Below are positions 29,003 to 38,094 of a stretch of 64,000 nt of DNA, one piece after another. The notes beneath the pieces were generated by a model that did not search any database, was not told the origin of the DNA, and saw nothing but the letters and a program-made list of their open reading frames with translations. The position numbers and the translations under genes were made by a program. Position 1 is the stretch's first letter. Each line of letters starts with the position of its first letter. The stretch comes from SYIM01 sp039800205 (GTDB lineage: Bacteria > Pseudomonadota > Gammaproteobacteria > Burkholderiales > Burkholderiaceae_E): positions 1 through 64,000 of the forward strand of contig JBDLRB010000189.1 of the NCBI GenBank assembly GCA_039800205.1, in the 5' to 3' direction.

Positions 29003-29939
29003 CGGCGATCAGGCTGGCAGGGTTGGCCCGTCCCGTGCCGTCTGAATCGAGGCGACCGGCGATGTCAAAGGCTGTGCCGTGGTCGGGGCTGGTCCGGACG
29101 TAGGGCAGACCGATCGTGATGTTCACGCCTTCGTCCAGCCCCAGGTACTTGATGGGAATCAGGCCCTGGTCGTGGTACATCGCGATCACAGCGTCAACGG
29201 TCTGGAGACCGCGTGCGCGCATGAACACCGTGTCGGGCGCGTAGGGGCCCTGCGCATCCACGCCCTGACCGCGGGCGGCTGCGATGGCTGGGGCGATGAT
29301 ATCGATCTCCTCGCGGCCGAACAGACCGCCCTCGCCGGCATGCGGATTGAGGCCCGCGACGGCGATTCGGGGCCGGGTGATGCCACTTTGGCGAAGTGCC
29401 CGATCGGTGATCAGGAGGGTCTGGAGAATCAGGTCGACGTCGAGACGATCGATCGCGGCCCGAAGGGGCAGATGGATGGTGGCCAGCACCACGCGCAGGC
29501 TGTCATGAGCCAGCATCATGCGTACTGGGACCCGGCCGGCCAGCTCGGCAAGCAGTTCAGTGTGCCCCGGGTAATCGTGCCCGGCGGCCTGCATGGCTTC
29601 CTTGGAGATGGGCGCCGTGACGAGCGCGCGAAGATCTCCCGCCTGTGCACGGCGGGCACCATGGACGATGGCTTGCCAGGCTGCCTGGCCTGCACGCGGG
29701 TCGATCTTCCCGATCTGAAGATCGTCAGGGAGACGGCCGACGTCGTCGACCGCGACGGGCATGGGCAGACCCAGGCGTGCCGCCTCGCGTGCAAGCCATC
29801 TTCGATCACCGATCACCCGAAGGTCGAATTCAGCCGAGAGCGCCGCACAGGCTTTCAGCACGATTTCAGGTCCGATGCCGCTCGCATCGCCCAAGGTGAG
29901 GCCAATGGTTTGTACGCGGGGGGGCTCAGGGGCGGTCAT
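28941..29939 (-). CDS. pdxA: 4-hydroxythreonine-4-phosphate dehydrogenase family protein (PdxA/PdxA2)
   Basis: NAD-dependent dehydrogenase/decarboxylase of 332 residues. Motifs are LTLGDASGIGPEI at the N-terminus, TAPISKEAMQAAGHDYPGHTELLA, the metal ligands in AGLNPHAGEGGLFGREE and AMYHDQGLIPIKYLG. The P of the classical GDPxGIGPE is an A here (GDASGIGPE). Because it overlaps an IclR regulator gene by 14 bases and no pdxJ or ksgA is nearby, it may be a catabolic PdxA2-type enzyme (D-threonate/D-erythronate pathway) rather than the vitamin B6 enzyme. ATG at 29939 is chosen over the open frame to 29975. Confidence 0.88.
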   Translation of the reverse strand: MTAPEPPRVQTIGLTLGDASGIGPEIVLKACAALSAEFDLRVIGDRRWLAREAARLGLPMPVAVDDVGRLPDDLQIGKIDPRAGQAAWQAIVHGARRAQAGDLRALVTAPISKEAMQAAGHDYPGHTELLAELAGRVPVRMMLAHDSLRVVLATIHLPLRAAIDRLDVDLILQTLLITDRALRQSGITRPRIAVAGLNPHAGEGGLFGREEIDIIAPAIAAARGQGVDAQGPYAPDTVFMRARGLQTVDAVIAMYHDQGLIPIKYLGLDEGVNITIGLPYVRTSPDHGTAFDIAGRLDSDGTGRANPASLIAAIRMAARMSEPRTPQAAASP

Positions 29940-30747
29940 GACGGTCAGGGTTCGATTGAAGGGGGGGCAAGGCACCCAGCTGTTCGCTCAGTTCGCGTGC
30001 GAGCTCACCAATCGACTGGATGAGCACGGCGCGACGGCGTGGCGACAGGCCGGCTTTGATGACACTCACGGCGACGGCGGCAATCGCTTCGCTCTGACCG
30101 GCACAGAAAACCGGCACGCCAAAACACTGCATGCCCTCGGCCGTTTCCTCATCGTCGACGGCATAGCCCTGCCGTCGTATGGATTTAAGTGTCCGCAAAA
30201 GCGCCGCACGGTCGGTGATGGTGTGCCGGGTCAGCCGTCGCAGTCGCGATGCAAACAAGGGCTGAAGGCTCGGATCGGGATAGGTCGAGAGCAGGGCCTT
30301 GCCGGTTGCGGCGCAGTGAGCGGGAAGCCGGCCGCCGACCTTGAAATGGACAGCCAGCGGCCGGTTGCCTTGCCGGCAGGCGAGATAGAGCACCTCCTCG
30401 CCCTCCAGGACCGCCAGCATGACGGTTTCGGTGGCGAGTGGACCGGCCGCGCTCGAGCGCGTCATGAACGCTGCAGTGACCTCGGACTGCAGCGAATGGG
30501 CGCTTGCCCACCGCAGCGGCCGGGGGCCCAGCGCAAACTGCCCCTCGGCGTTACGCCGTGCCAGATCAAGATGCACCAGCGTGCCGAGCAGCCCGTGCGC
30601 GCTGCTTTTGGGCAGGTCGAGTGCCCGGGCAAGTTCGGCCAGCGACATCGGGCGGCGCGAGGTGGCGAGCGCATCGATCAGCCGCACCGCGCGTTCCACA
30701 GCGGGGACCGGTCGAAGGCCGTTCGATTCCGGCGCGCGTTCAGTCAT
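29926..30747 (-). CDS. IclR family transcriptional regulator
   Basis: Regulator of 273 residues. The N-terminal winged helix (PAVERAVRLIDALA, then SLAELARALDLPKSSAHGLLGTL) is followed by an IclR effector domain of about 180 residues (LPAHCAATGKALLS, GYAVDDEETAEGMQCFGVPVF, AVAVSVIKAGLS). ATG at 30747 is preferred to GTG at 30756. It overlaps the PdxA-family gene downstream and is divergent from the mmsA-like gene with about 110 bases between them. It may therefore control both the PdxA enzyme and the oxidation genes. Confidence 0.92.
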   Translation of the reverse strand: MTERAPESNGLRPVPAVERAVRLIDALATSRRPMSLAELARALDLPKSSAHGLLGTLVHLDLARRNAEGQFALGPRPLRWASAHSLQSEVTAAFMTRSSAAGPLATETVMLAVLEGEEVLYLACRQGNRPLAVHFKVGGRLPAHCAATGKALLSTYPDPSLQPLFASRLRRLTRHTITDRAALLRTLKSIRRQGYAVDDEETAEGMQCFGVPVFCAGQSEAIAAVAVSVIKAGLSPRRRAVLIQSIGELARELSEQLGALPPLQSNPDRHDRP

Positions 30748-30857
30748 GTTTGACACCGTCGGCGGCAGCGATCAAGATTTGATGGGTTCAATGCGTGGAA
30801 TGGTCGTTCAACAGGCTGAACACCAGCGATTGGATCCGATTTTTTCAGGAGAGGCAA

Positions 30858-32378
30858 GTGGCATTCGACAATACCCAGGCGGATTCCTGTATTGGGCACT
30901 GGATCGACGGGCGCATCCAGCCACCCACAGGTCAGTCGCGTCGTGCCCCGGTCTTTAATCCCGCGCTGGGTGCGGTTGCGCGCGAGGTGGCACTGGCCAC
31001 GGCTGCCGAGGTCGAGCAGGCCGTCGCCAGCGCTCGTGCGGCCGCGCCCGCCTGGGCGGCCACGCCCGTTCTTCGGCGCGCCCGGGTGATGTTCCGATTC
31101 AAGGAGCTGATCGAGCGTCATGCCGATGAGCTCGCCGCGGTCATTACCGCCGAGCACGGCAAGGTCCTCTCGGATGCCCACGGTGAGATCACCCGAGGGC
31201 TCGAGGTGGTGGAATTTGCCTGCGGTATTCCGCAATTGCTCAAGGGCGAGTACAGCGAGCAGGTGGGCACCGGGATCGATATGTACTCGGTTCGACAGCC
31301 GCTCGGTGTCGCCGTGGGCATTACGCCGTTCAATTTCCCGGTGATGGTGCCGATGTGGATGTTCCCGGTGGCGATCGCCTGCGGCAACACCTTCATCCTG
31401 AAACCCTCCGAGCGCGATCCGTCTGCGTCCTTGTTGATGGCTCGCTGGCTGAAGGAGGCGGGGCTGCCCGACGGGGTCTTCAACGTCGTTCAGGGGGACC
31501 GCGACGCCGTGGATGCGCTCCTTGCGCACCCGGGCGTGGATGCCGTGAGCTTCGTGGGTTCGACGCCGATCGCCCGATACATCCACGAAACCGCGACCCG
31601 GCACGGTAAACGGGTTCAGGCACTGGGCGGCGCCAAGAACCACATGGTCGTGATGCCCGATGCCGACCTCGAGCAGGCGGTCGATGCGCTGGTCGGTGCG
31701 GCGTATGGCTCGGCCGGCGAGCGCTGCATGGCGATCTCGGTGGCGATCGCAGTGGGTGATGTGGCCGATCGACTGGTTGAGCGGCTCGCGCAGCGTGTGC
31801 CCGCCATTCGTATGGCGGACGGCACCGATCCGAGTGCAGAGATGGGTCCCCTGGTCACGCGCGCTCATGCCGACCGGGTGCTTGGCTACGTTGACTCGGG
31901 CGTGGCCGAAGGTGCAACACTGGTTGTGGACGGACGCGGTGCCGTTGTCGCGGGTCGCGAACAGGGCTTCTTTGTGGGGGGCTGCCTGTTCGATCATGTT
32001 CAGCCCTCGATGCGCATCTATCGTGAGGAAATCTTTGGCCCCGTGCTTTCGGTGGTCAGGGTCCCGGATTTCGAGGCCGCGCTGAGCCTGGTCAACGATC
32101 ACGAGTTCGGCAATGGGTGCGCCATCTTCACGCGCGAAGGCGATGCGGCCCGCGAATTCGCCACCCGGGTCAAGATCGGCATGGTGGGGATCAATGTGCC
32201 CATCCCCGTGCCGCTGGCCTTCCATTCGTTTGGCGGGTGGAAAGCATCCCTGTTTGGCGACCACCACATTCATGGTCCGGAAGGGGTGAGGTTCTATACC
32301 CGCCTGAAAGCCGTCACTCAGCGCTGGCCCGCGGGAATCCGGGCCGGTGCCGAGTTCGTGATGCCCACCATGAAGTAA
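30858..32378 (+). CDS. mmsA: CoA-acylating methylmalonate-semialdehyde dehydrogenase
   Basis: Aldehyde dehydrogenase of 506 residues of the MmsA type, which makes propionyl- or acetyl-CoA from (methyl)malonate semialdehyde. Diagnostic features are GITPFNFPVMVPMWMFP, the catalytic Cys in GSAGERCMAIS (about residue 290), the absence of the general-base Glu (ALGGAKNHMVVMPDA in place of LELGG), and the C-terminal FGGWKASLFGDHHIHGPEG. GTG at 30858 has AGGAGAGG just upstream and gives the family length; an open frame from 30795 adds 21 unsupported residues. First gene of a plus-strand oxidation cluster. Confidence 0.92.
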   Translation: MAFDNTQADSCIGHWIDGRIQPPTGQSRRAPVFNPALGAVAREVALATAAEVEQAVASARAAAPAWAATPVLRRARVMFRFKELIERHADELAAVITAEHGKVLSDAHGEITRGLEVVEFACGIPQLLKGEYSEQVGTGIDMYSVRQPLGVAVGITPFNFPVMVPMWMFPVAIACGNTFILKPSERDPSASLLMARWLKEAGLPDGVFNVVQGDRDAVDALLAHPGVDAVSFVGSTPIARYIHETATRHGKRVQALGGAKNHMVVMPDADLEQAVDALVGAAYGSAGERCMAISVAIAVGDVADRLVERLAQRVPAIRMADGTDPSAEMGPLVTRAHADRVLGYVDSGVAEGATLVVDGRGAVVAGREQGFFVGGCLFDHVQPSMRIYREEIFGPVLSVVRVPDFEAALSLVNDHEFGNGCAIFTREGDAAREFATRVKIGMVGINVPIPVPLAFHSFGGWKASLFGDHHIHGPEGVRFYTRLKAVTQRWPAGIRAGAEFVMPTMK

Positions 32379-32403
32379 GCCGTTTTCCAAGGAGTATCAG
32401 GCG

Positions 32404-33876
32404 ATGAGTGTGACGGTGCAATTGAAGAATCCGGAGTTGTTGCGTGCGCAGGCTGTGATCGACGGTCGGTGGGTCGATGCACAGAGCGGGGCGCGCTTTG
32501 CAGTTCATGATCCGGCGGATGGTTCCTTGATCGCCTGGGTGCCCGATATGGGCGCAGCCGACACGGCTGCAGCGATTGATGCGGCCGATCGTGCGCTGGG
32601 GCCCTGGCGTTCGCGTACCGCGAAGGATCGCGCATCGGTGTTGCGCCGCTGGTTCGAGCTGATCGTGGCGCACGCCGACGATCTGGCGCTGCTGATGACC
32701 CGCGAGCAGGGCAAGCCGCTTGCGGAGGCGCGCGGCGAGGTGCTCTATGGCGCCTCGTTTGTCGAGTGGTTTGCCGAGGAGGGCAAGCGTGCCTACGGCG
32801 AGATTGTGCCGACCTACGCAGCCGACCGTCGGATCATGGTCCTCAAGCAACCCATCGGGGTCTGCGGCGCCATCACGCCCTGGAATTTTCCGATTGCGAT
32901 GATCACCCGCAAGGTGGCGCCGGCCCTGGCCGCGGGTTGCACCGTGGTCGCCAAACCCGCCGAGGCGACGCCCTTGTCTGCGCTCGCTCTGGCGGTTCTT
33001 GCGGAGCGGGCGGGTGTGCCAGCCGGCGTGTTCAATGTCATCACGGCGGATGCGGCGCACGCTCCGGAGATTGGTCAGACCCTGTGCGCGGATTCGCGTG
33101 TGCGCAAGATCTCGTTCACTGGCTCCACCGAGGTGGGACGAATCCTGTTGCGCCAGAGTGCTGACACGGTCAAGAAATTGTCGCTCGAGCTCGGCGGTAA
33201 CGCGCCGTTCATCGTCTTCGATGATGCCGATATCGATGCGGCCGTCGAGGGCGCGCTCGCGTCCAAGTACCGTAATGCCGGTCAAACCTGTGTCTGTGCC
33301 AACCGACTGTATGTTCAGGACGGTGTGTATGAGGCGTTTGCCCGAAAGCTCGCTGACCGGGTCGCGCAGTTCAAGGTCGGGCCTGGGATCGAGCCCGATG
33401 TCCTGATCGGACCCTTGATCGAACCGGCCGCGCTCACCAAGGTCGAGGAACATGTGGCGGATGCCCTCGCTCAGGGTGCGCGCGTGTTGGTCGGGGGCGA
33501 GCGACATCCGCGCGGTGGGCTGTTTTACACGCCAACTGTCCTTGCCGATGTGACCCAGTCCATGCGTGTCGCTCGGGAGGAGACCTTCGGCCCCGTGGCC
33601 CCTTTGTTTCGATTCCATACCGAGGACGAGGCGATTGCGATGGCCAATGCCACCGAATTCGGACTCGCGGCCTATTTCTACGCCCGCGATGTCGGCCGGA
33701 TCTTCAGGGTCGCCGAGGCGCTCGAGTCGGGGATGGTCTGCGTGAATAGCGGGCTCCTGTCGACCGAAGTTGCGCCCTTTGGTGGAGTCAAGCAGTCGGG
33801 CCTGGGCCGGGAAGGCGCGCGCCATGGGCTGGACGAGTACCTCGAGTTGAAATACCTTTGTCTGGCGGGCCTTTGA
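32404..33876 (+). CDS. gabD: NAD(P)-dependent succinate-semialdehyde dehydrogenase
   Basis: Aldehyde dehydrogenase of 490 residues of the GabD/SSADH group, oxidising succinate or glutarate semialdehyde. Motifs are REQGKPLAEARGEV, ITPWNFPIAMITRKVAPALAAG, the base Glu in LELGGNAPFIVFDDADID, the nucleophile in NAGQTCVCANR (about residue 296, with the second Cys that often marks SSADH), and the C-terminal PFGGVKQSGLGREG. The start has AAGGAG 8 bases upstream and lies 25 bases after mmsA. Confidence 0.9.
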   Translation: MSVTVQLKNPELLRAQAVIDGRWVDAQSGARFAVHDPADGSLIAWVPDMGAADTAAAIDAADRALGPWRSRTAKDRASVLRRWFELIVAHADDLALLMTREQGKPLAEARGEVLYGASFVEWFAEEGKRAYGEIVPTYAADRRIMVLKQPIGVCGAITPWNFPIAMITRKVAPALAAGCTVVAKPAEATPLSALALAVLAERAGVPAGVFNVITADAAHAPEIGQTLCADSRVRKISFTGSTEVGRILLRQSADTVKKLSLELGGNAPFIVFDDADIDAAVEGALASKYRNAGQTCVCANRLYVQDGVYEAFARKLADRVAQFKVGPGIEPDVLIGPLIEPAALTKVEEHVADALAQGARVLVGGERHPRGGLFYTPTVLADVTQSMRVAREETFGPVAPLFRFHTEDEAIAMANATEFGLAAYFYARDVGRIFRVAEALESGMVCVNSGLLSTEVAPFGGVKQSGLGREGARHGLDEYLELKYLCLAGL

Positions 33877-33936
33877 GGGCCGTGCACGGCGAGCGCCTGG
33901 CCGGATCGCGGGCTGGGCGGAGTGCGATGCGCGTTC

Positions 33937-33959
33937 GTGAGCGGGGTCGCCCCGCTCAC
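33937..33959 (+). terminator. hairpin between gabD and the alcohol dehydrogenase gene
   Basis: GTGAGCGGGG (33937-33946) pairs exactly with CCCCGCTCAC (33950-33959) around a TCG loop. It ends four bases before the AGGAGAG ribosome site of the next gene and has no U-tract. It could be a transcript-processing or partial termination element that lowers expression of the downstream genes. Confidence 0.45.
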
Positions 33960-33973
33960 TCCAGGAGAGCGAT

Positions 33974-35119
33974 GTGAAGATTCGAGCGGCAGTGCTGCGA
34001 CAGGTGGGTTTGCCGGCGCCTTATGCCCAGAGCCGTCCCTTGTCGATCGAAGAGGTGGAGCTCGATCCGCCTGGGCCGGGTGAGGTGCTGGTGCGGATTC
34101 GTGCGGCCGGGCTCTGTCACTCGGATCTTTCGGCGATCAATGGTGACCGACTCTGGCCGATGCCCCTGGTGGTGGGCCACGAAGCCGCGGGCGAAGTGGT
34201 CGAGCTGGGTGAGGGGGTCCAGGGGTCGTTTCAGCCGGGTGACCATGTGGTCATGATTTTTCGTCCGTCTTGCGGCTCGTGTGCGAGCTGCTCGGTGGGT
34301 CGGCCGGCCTTGTGCGGGCCGGGGGGCGAGTCCAATGCGGCGGGTGCCCTGTTGGGGGGCTATCGACGTTTGCAGATTCCGGGGGGCGCTGATGCGTCTG
34401 CGCGTCGTTTGAACCATCACCTGGGGTGCTCGGCCTTCGCCGAGTACGCGACGGTCTCGGCCCGTTCGCTCGTCAGGATTGATCCAGACCTGGCCTGGCA
34501 TGAGGCGGCGCTCTTTGGCTGTGCCGTGATTACCGGGGCGGGTGCGGTCATCAATACGGCTCGGGTGCCGGCGGGCGCATCGGTGGCGGTGGTCGGTCTG
34601 GGGGGCGTGGGGTTCTCGAGCCTGTTGGCTGCTCGGGCCGCGGGCGCCCGAATGGTGGTGGCCGTCGATCGAATTCCGTCCAAGCTTGAGCGCGCGCGTG
34701 AGCTGGGTGCGACGCACTGTATCGACGCGCGAGACGACGATGCGCTCGAGCAGGTTCGGTCTGTCACGGGCGGCGGCGTCGAGTTTGCGTTTGAGATGGC
34801 CGGCAGCGTTCCGGCTCTGGATTTTGCCTATCGGATCACGGCCCGGGGGGGCACGACGGTCACGGCCGGATTGCCTCATCCCGATGCGCGCTGGGCCTTG
34901 CCCGCGGTGTCACTGACGGCGGAGGAACGCACGCTGAAGGGCAGCTACGTCGGATCGAGTGTGCCTACCCGGGATATTCCTCGCCTGATTGCGCTCTATC
35001 GGGCCGGTGTTTTGCCGGTCGATCGCTTGCTGTCTGAGCAGGTGTCACTGGATTCGATCAATGAGGCCCTCGATCGTCTGGCGCTGGGTGAGTCCATTCG
35101 CCAGGTGGTCATGATCTGA
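33974..35119 (+). CDS. zinc-dependent alcohol dehydrogenase
   Basis: Medium-chain dehydrogenase of 381 residues. Catalytic zinc ligands are C48 (GLCHSD), H69 (GHE) and a later cysteine in FGCAVITGAG. The structural zinc site C100, C103, C106, C114 is intact. The NAD-binding glycine motif is VGLGGVGFSS, followed by AVDRIPSKLE (Asp suggests NAD). It resembles class III/aryl-alcohol and 4-hydroxybutyrate-type enzymes. Next to a semialdehyde dehydrogenase, oxidation of a hydroxy acid or diol is plausible. GTG start with AGGAGAG upstream. Confidence 0.88.
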   Translation: MKIRAAVLRQVGLPAPYAQSRPLSIEEVELDPPGPGEVLVRIRAAGLCHSDLSAINGDRLWPMPLVVGHEAAGEVVELGEGVQGSFQPGDHVVMIFRPSCGSCASCSVGRPALCGPGGESNAAGALLGGYRRLQIPGGADASARRLNHHLGCSAFAEYATVSARSLVRIDPDLAWHEAALFGCAVITGAGAVINTARVPAGASVAVVGLGGVGFSSLLAARAAGARMVVAVDRIPSKLERARELGATHCIDARDDDALEQVRSVTGGGVEFAFEMAGSVPALDFAYRITARGGTTVTAGLPHPDARWALPAVSLTAEERTLKGSYVGSSVPTRDIPRLIALYRAGVLPVDRLLSEQVSLDSINEALDRLALGESIRQVVMI

Positions 35120-35141
35120 AGCAGCGTACGGGGGGCAGAGC

Positions 35142-36791
35142 ATGGGCGTCCAGCACTTCGATTATGTGATCGTCGGGGGCGGCAGTGCGGGTTGCCTGCT
35201 CGCCAATCGGCTATCGGCCGATCCGTCCGTTCGGGTGTTGTTGCTCGAGGCCGGTGGGCGGGACAACTATCTCTGGATCCATATACCGGTCGGGTATCTC
35301 TACTGTATCGGCAACCCTCGTACGGACTGGATGTTTGCCACCGAACCCGATCCCGGGCTGGGCGGGCGATCCTTGCGCTACCCGAGGGGGAGGGTGCTCG
35401 GCGGGTGCTCCTCGATCAACGGCATGATCTACATGCGCGGCCAACGCGGTGACTATGACCGCTGGGCAGCGGAGGGCAATCCGGGCTGGAGTTGGGACGA
35501 GGTGCTGCCGCTTTTCCTTCGGCACGAAGATCATCATTCACTCGATCAGGGTGCGACGGATCCCATGCATGGGCACGGGGGCGAATGGCGGGTCGAGCGG
35601 CCCCGGGTGCGTTGGCAGATTCTTGATGCCTTTCAGGCGGCGGCGGCCGAGCAGGGGATTGCCCCGACGAGCGACTTCAACCGTGGGGACAACGCGGGGT
35701 GTGGCTATTTTGAAGTGAACCAGCGTCGAGGTGTTCGCTGGAATGCCTCGAAGGCCTTTCTGCGTCCCGTCGCGCATCGTCGCAATCTCACGGTGCAGAC
35801 CGGTGCAACCGTGCTGGGGCTGATCTTCGCCGAAGATGGGTCCCGGCAGGTGGTCGGAGTGGAGTACGCGCTCGATGATGCAAAAGGCCTGCGTCAGCAG
35901 GTGCGGTCGGATCGCGAGGTCGTCCTTGCGGCGGGCGCCATCGGCAGTGCGGCCATTCTTCAAACTTCGGGTGTGGGTCCTGAGGCGCTGCTCCGTCGTG
36001 CTGGTATACCCGTTCGGCATGGGTTGGGCGGCGTTGGCCAGAACCTGCAGGACCATTTGCAGCTTCGCATGATCTATCGGGTGAGCGGTGTCCCGAGCCT
36101 CAACGAGCAGGCCGCACATTGGTGGGGTCGTGTGCGCATGGGGGTGCAGTATGCGTTCACCCGGAGCGGACCGATGGCCATGTCGCCCAGTCAGCTGGGC
36201 GCATTTGCCCGCTCATCGGCCGAGGTCTCCTCGCCTGATCTCGAGTACCATGTGCAACCGCTCTCGCTCGATCGCTTCGGTGAGCCGCTGCACCCCTTCC
36301 CTGCATTTACCGCATCGGTGTGTCATCTACGGCCCAGTTCAAGGGGGTCGGTCGAGATTGTCGGGCCCGATCCCTTTGTGGCGCCTCGGATTGCCCCCCG
36401 TTATCTGTCGACGGATCACGACAAGCAGGTGGCGGTCGAGGCGGTGCGCCTGACGCGTCGCATCGTGTCCTCAGCGGCGCTCGCACCCTACCAACCGCAG
36501 GAATATCTGCCCGGCGCCGAACACCAGTCCGATCAGGCGCTGGCTGACGCGGCGGGTCAGATCGGAACCACGATCTTTCATCCGGTGGGAACCTGCAAGA
36601 TGGGGCACGCGTCAGACCCGCAGGCCGTGGTGGACGCGCGATTGAGGGTTCATGGCCTGTCAGGCATCCGGGTGATCGACGCATCGATCATGCCGACGAT
36701 CACCTCGGGCAACACCAATGCCCCGACGCTGATGATCGCCGAGAAGGGTGCGGCGATGATGCTCGAGGACGCTCGCGTTGGGCTGGCTTGA
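35142..36791 (+). CDS. GMC family FAD-dependent oxidoreductase (choline/alcohol dehydrogenase-like)
   Basis: Flavoprotein of 549 residues. The FAD dinucleotide motif is VGGGSAGCLLANRLS (about 11-25). The GMC signature 1 is PRGRVLGGCSSINGMIYMRG and signature 2 is GAIGSAAILQTSGVG. The catalytic His lies in HPVGTCKMG near residue 479, with a second active-site residue in SGNTNAPTLMIAEK. The enzyme oxidises a primary alcohol of unknown identity, passing electrons to oxygen or the respiratory chain. It starts 22 bases after the alcohol dehydrogenase gene. Confidence 0.92.
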   Translation: MGVQHFDYVIVGGGSAGCLLANRLSADPSVRVLLLEAGGRDNYLWIHIPVGYLYCIGNPRTDWMFATEPDPGLGGRSLRYPRGRVLGGCSSINGMIYMRGQRGDYDRWAAEGNPGWSWDEVLPLFLRHEDHHSLDQGATDPMHGHGGEWRVERPRVRWQILDAFQAAAAEQGIAPTSDFNRGDNAGCGYFEVNQRRGVRWNASKAFLRPVAHRRNLTVQTGATVLGLIFAEDGSRQVVGVEYALDDAKGLRQQVRSDREVVLAAGAIGSAAILQTSGVGPEALLRRAGIPVRHGLGGVGQNLQDHLQLRMIYRVSGVPSLNEQAAHWWGRVRMGVQYAFTRSGPMAMSPSQLGAFARSSAEVSSPDLEYHVQPLSLDRFGEPLHPFPAFTASVCHLRPSSRGSVEIVGPDPFVAPRIAPRYLSTDHDKQVAVEAVRLTRRIVSSAALAPYQPQEYLPGAEHQSDQALADAAGQIGTTIFHPVGTCKMGHASDPQAVVDARLRVHGLSGIRVIDASIMPTITSGNTNAPTLMIAEKGAAMMLEDARVGLA

Positions 36792-36913
36792 GGCTTTCGC
36801 GGGCTGGAGATCCGGTCTGCCCAGGTCTGCCACGCTGATCAGGGGGGCCTTGGATCGGATCAGTCTGTGGGCGATCGGCTGCTGCGGGTACCGTTTGCCG
36901 GAGTTGATGCGCA

Positions 36914-38032
36914 ATGGATGAGGTTGATGCGATCGTTGTGGGGGCCGGTGTCGTGGGCCTTGCGGTCGCTCGCGCGCTGGCCGTTCGCGGTCACGAGGTC
37001 CTGATCATCGAGCGGGAGTCCGCGATCGGGGTGCATACCAGTTCCCGCAATAGCGAGGTCATCCACGCGGGGCTCTACTACGCGCCCGGCTCATTGAAGG
37101 CCGAGTTGTGCGTCCGGGGTCGGCGCTTGCTCTACGACTACTGCAGGATCCGCGGCATCGCCCATCGACCATGCGGAAAGTTGATCGTCTCGACGGCCGC
37201 CGGCCAGGACAATGAGTTGGCGAGGATTGCGACGCGGGCGCAGGCGGCCGAAGCCGGGCCGCTGCACTGGCTATCCGGCGCGGAGGCGAGGGCAATGGAG
37301 CCGGCCCTCCGGGCCGAGCGCGCCTTGTGGTCGCCTTCGACCGGCGTGCTCGACAGTCACGGTCTGATGCTCGCGTATCTTGGGGAGGCGCAGGACCATG
37401 GCGCGGTGCTGGTGTTGAGGTCGGAGGTGCGTCGAGCCAGCCCTCAGCCCGACGGGCGCTTGAGGGTCGAAGTCGAGGGGACGGATGGGCGTGTCTCGCT
37501 GATTGCGCGTCATCTGATCAATGCGGCGGGATTGTTTGCCAGTCAATTGGCGGCACGGGTCGACGGCTTGTCAAGCGATGCGATCCCCGAGACTCGTTTC
37601 GCAAAGGGCAATTACTTTTCCTTGATCGGACGTTCGCCCTTCACCCGCCTGATTTACCCCGTCCCGAACGAGGCGGGCTTGGGGGTTCATCTCACCCTTG
37701 ACCTGGGGGGGCGTGCGCGCTTCGGGCCGGATGTCGAGTGGGTGGATGCCCTCGAGTACTCGGTCGACCCCCGGCGTGCAGACGATTTCTACGCAGATAT
37801 TCGAACCTATTGGCCGGGCCTCCCGGATTCGGCCTTGTGTGCCGATTACGCAGGGATTCGGCCCAAGCTCGTCGGCGCGGGCGCGGTCGCGGCTGACTTT
37901 CGGATCGATGGGCCGGCGCAGCATGGTGTTGCGGGGCTGGTCAACCTGTTCGGGATCGAGTCTCCCGGCTTGACTGCAAGCCTGGCGATTGCGGAGACCG
38001 TCCTCGAACGGATGCGGGCAGGCGAGTCGTAG
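36914..38032 (+). CDS. FAD-dependent oxidoreductase of the LhgO (L-2-hydroxyglutarate oxidase) family
   Basis: DAO-fold flavoprotein of 372 residues. Features are the N-terminal VVGAGVVGLAVARALA, HTSSRNSEVIHAGLYY (the flavin-contact loop of LhgO/LhgD), CGKLIVS, NAAGLFASQLA, RFAKGNYFSL and the C-terminal GIESPGLTASLAI. LhgO oxidises L-2-hydroxyglutarate to 2-oxoglutarate. Next to a succinate-semialdehyde dehydrogenase this suggests C4/C5 hydroxy-acid metabolism, although homologues acting on other 2-hydroxy acids exist. It is the last gene of the accessory block; the parS region follows directly. Confidence 0.87.
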   Translation: MDEVDAIVVGAGVVGLAVARALAVRGHEVLIIERESAIGVHTSSRNSEVIHAGLYYAPGSLKAELCVRGRRLLYDYCRIRGIAHRPCGKLIVSTAAGQDNELARIATRAQAAEAGPLHWLSGAEARAMEPALRAERALWSPSTGVLDSHGLMLAYLGEAQDHGAVLVLRSEVRRASPQPDGRLRVEVEGTDGRVSLIARHLINAAGLFASQLAARVDGLSSDAIPETRFAKGNYFSLIGRSPFTRLIYPVPNEAGLGVHLTLDLGGRARFGPDVEWVDALEYSVDPRRADDFYADIRTYWPGLPDSALCADYAGIRPKLVGAGAVAADFRIDGPAQHGVAGLVNLFGIESPGLTASLAIAETVLERMRAGES

Positions 38033-38078
38033 TCGGCTGCCCGGGCATTTGTCGTGCGTTGCTCCTCGGGCGGGGTTG

Positions 38079-38094
38079 TGTTTCACGTGAAACA
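38079..38094. promoter_or_regulatory. parS site 1
   Basis: TGTTTCACGTGAAACA, the perfect 16-base palindrome bound by chromosomal ParB, 46 bases after the LhgO-like gene. Its flanks differ from those of sites 2 and 3. Confidence 0.95.

Noticed and set aside
30744..33825. Two long minus-strand frames (548 and 503 residues) opposite mmsA and gabD
   Set aside because: Both mirror conserved aldehyde dehydrogenase codons and lack ribosome sites; artefacts of codon bias.
17622..38032. Recent genomic island or prophage
   Set aside because: No integrase, transposase, direct repeats or tRNA insertion site was seen, and base composition looks like the rest of the window by eye.
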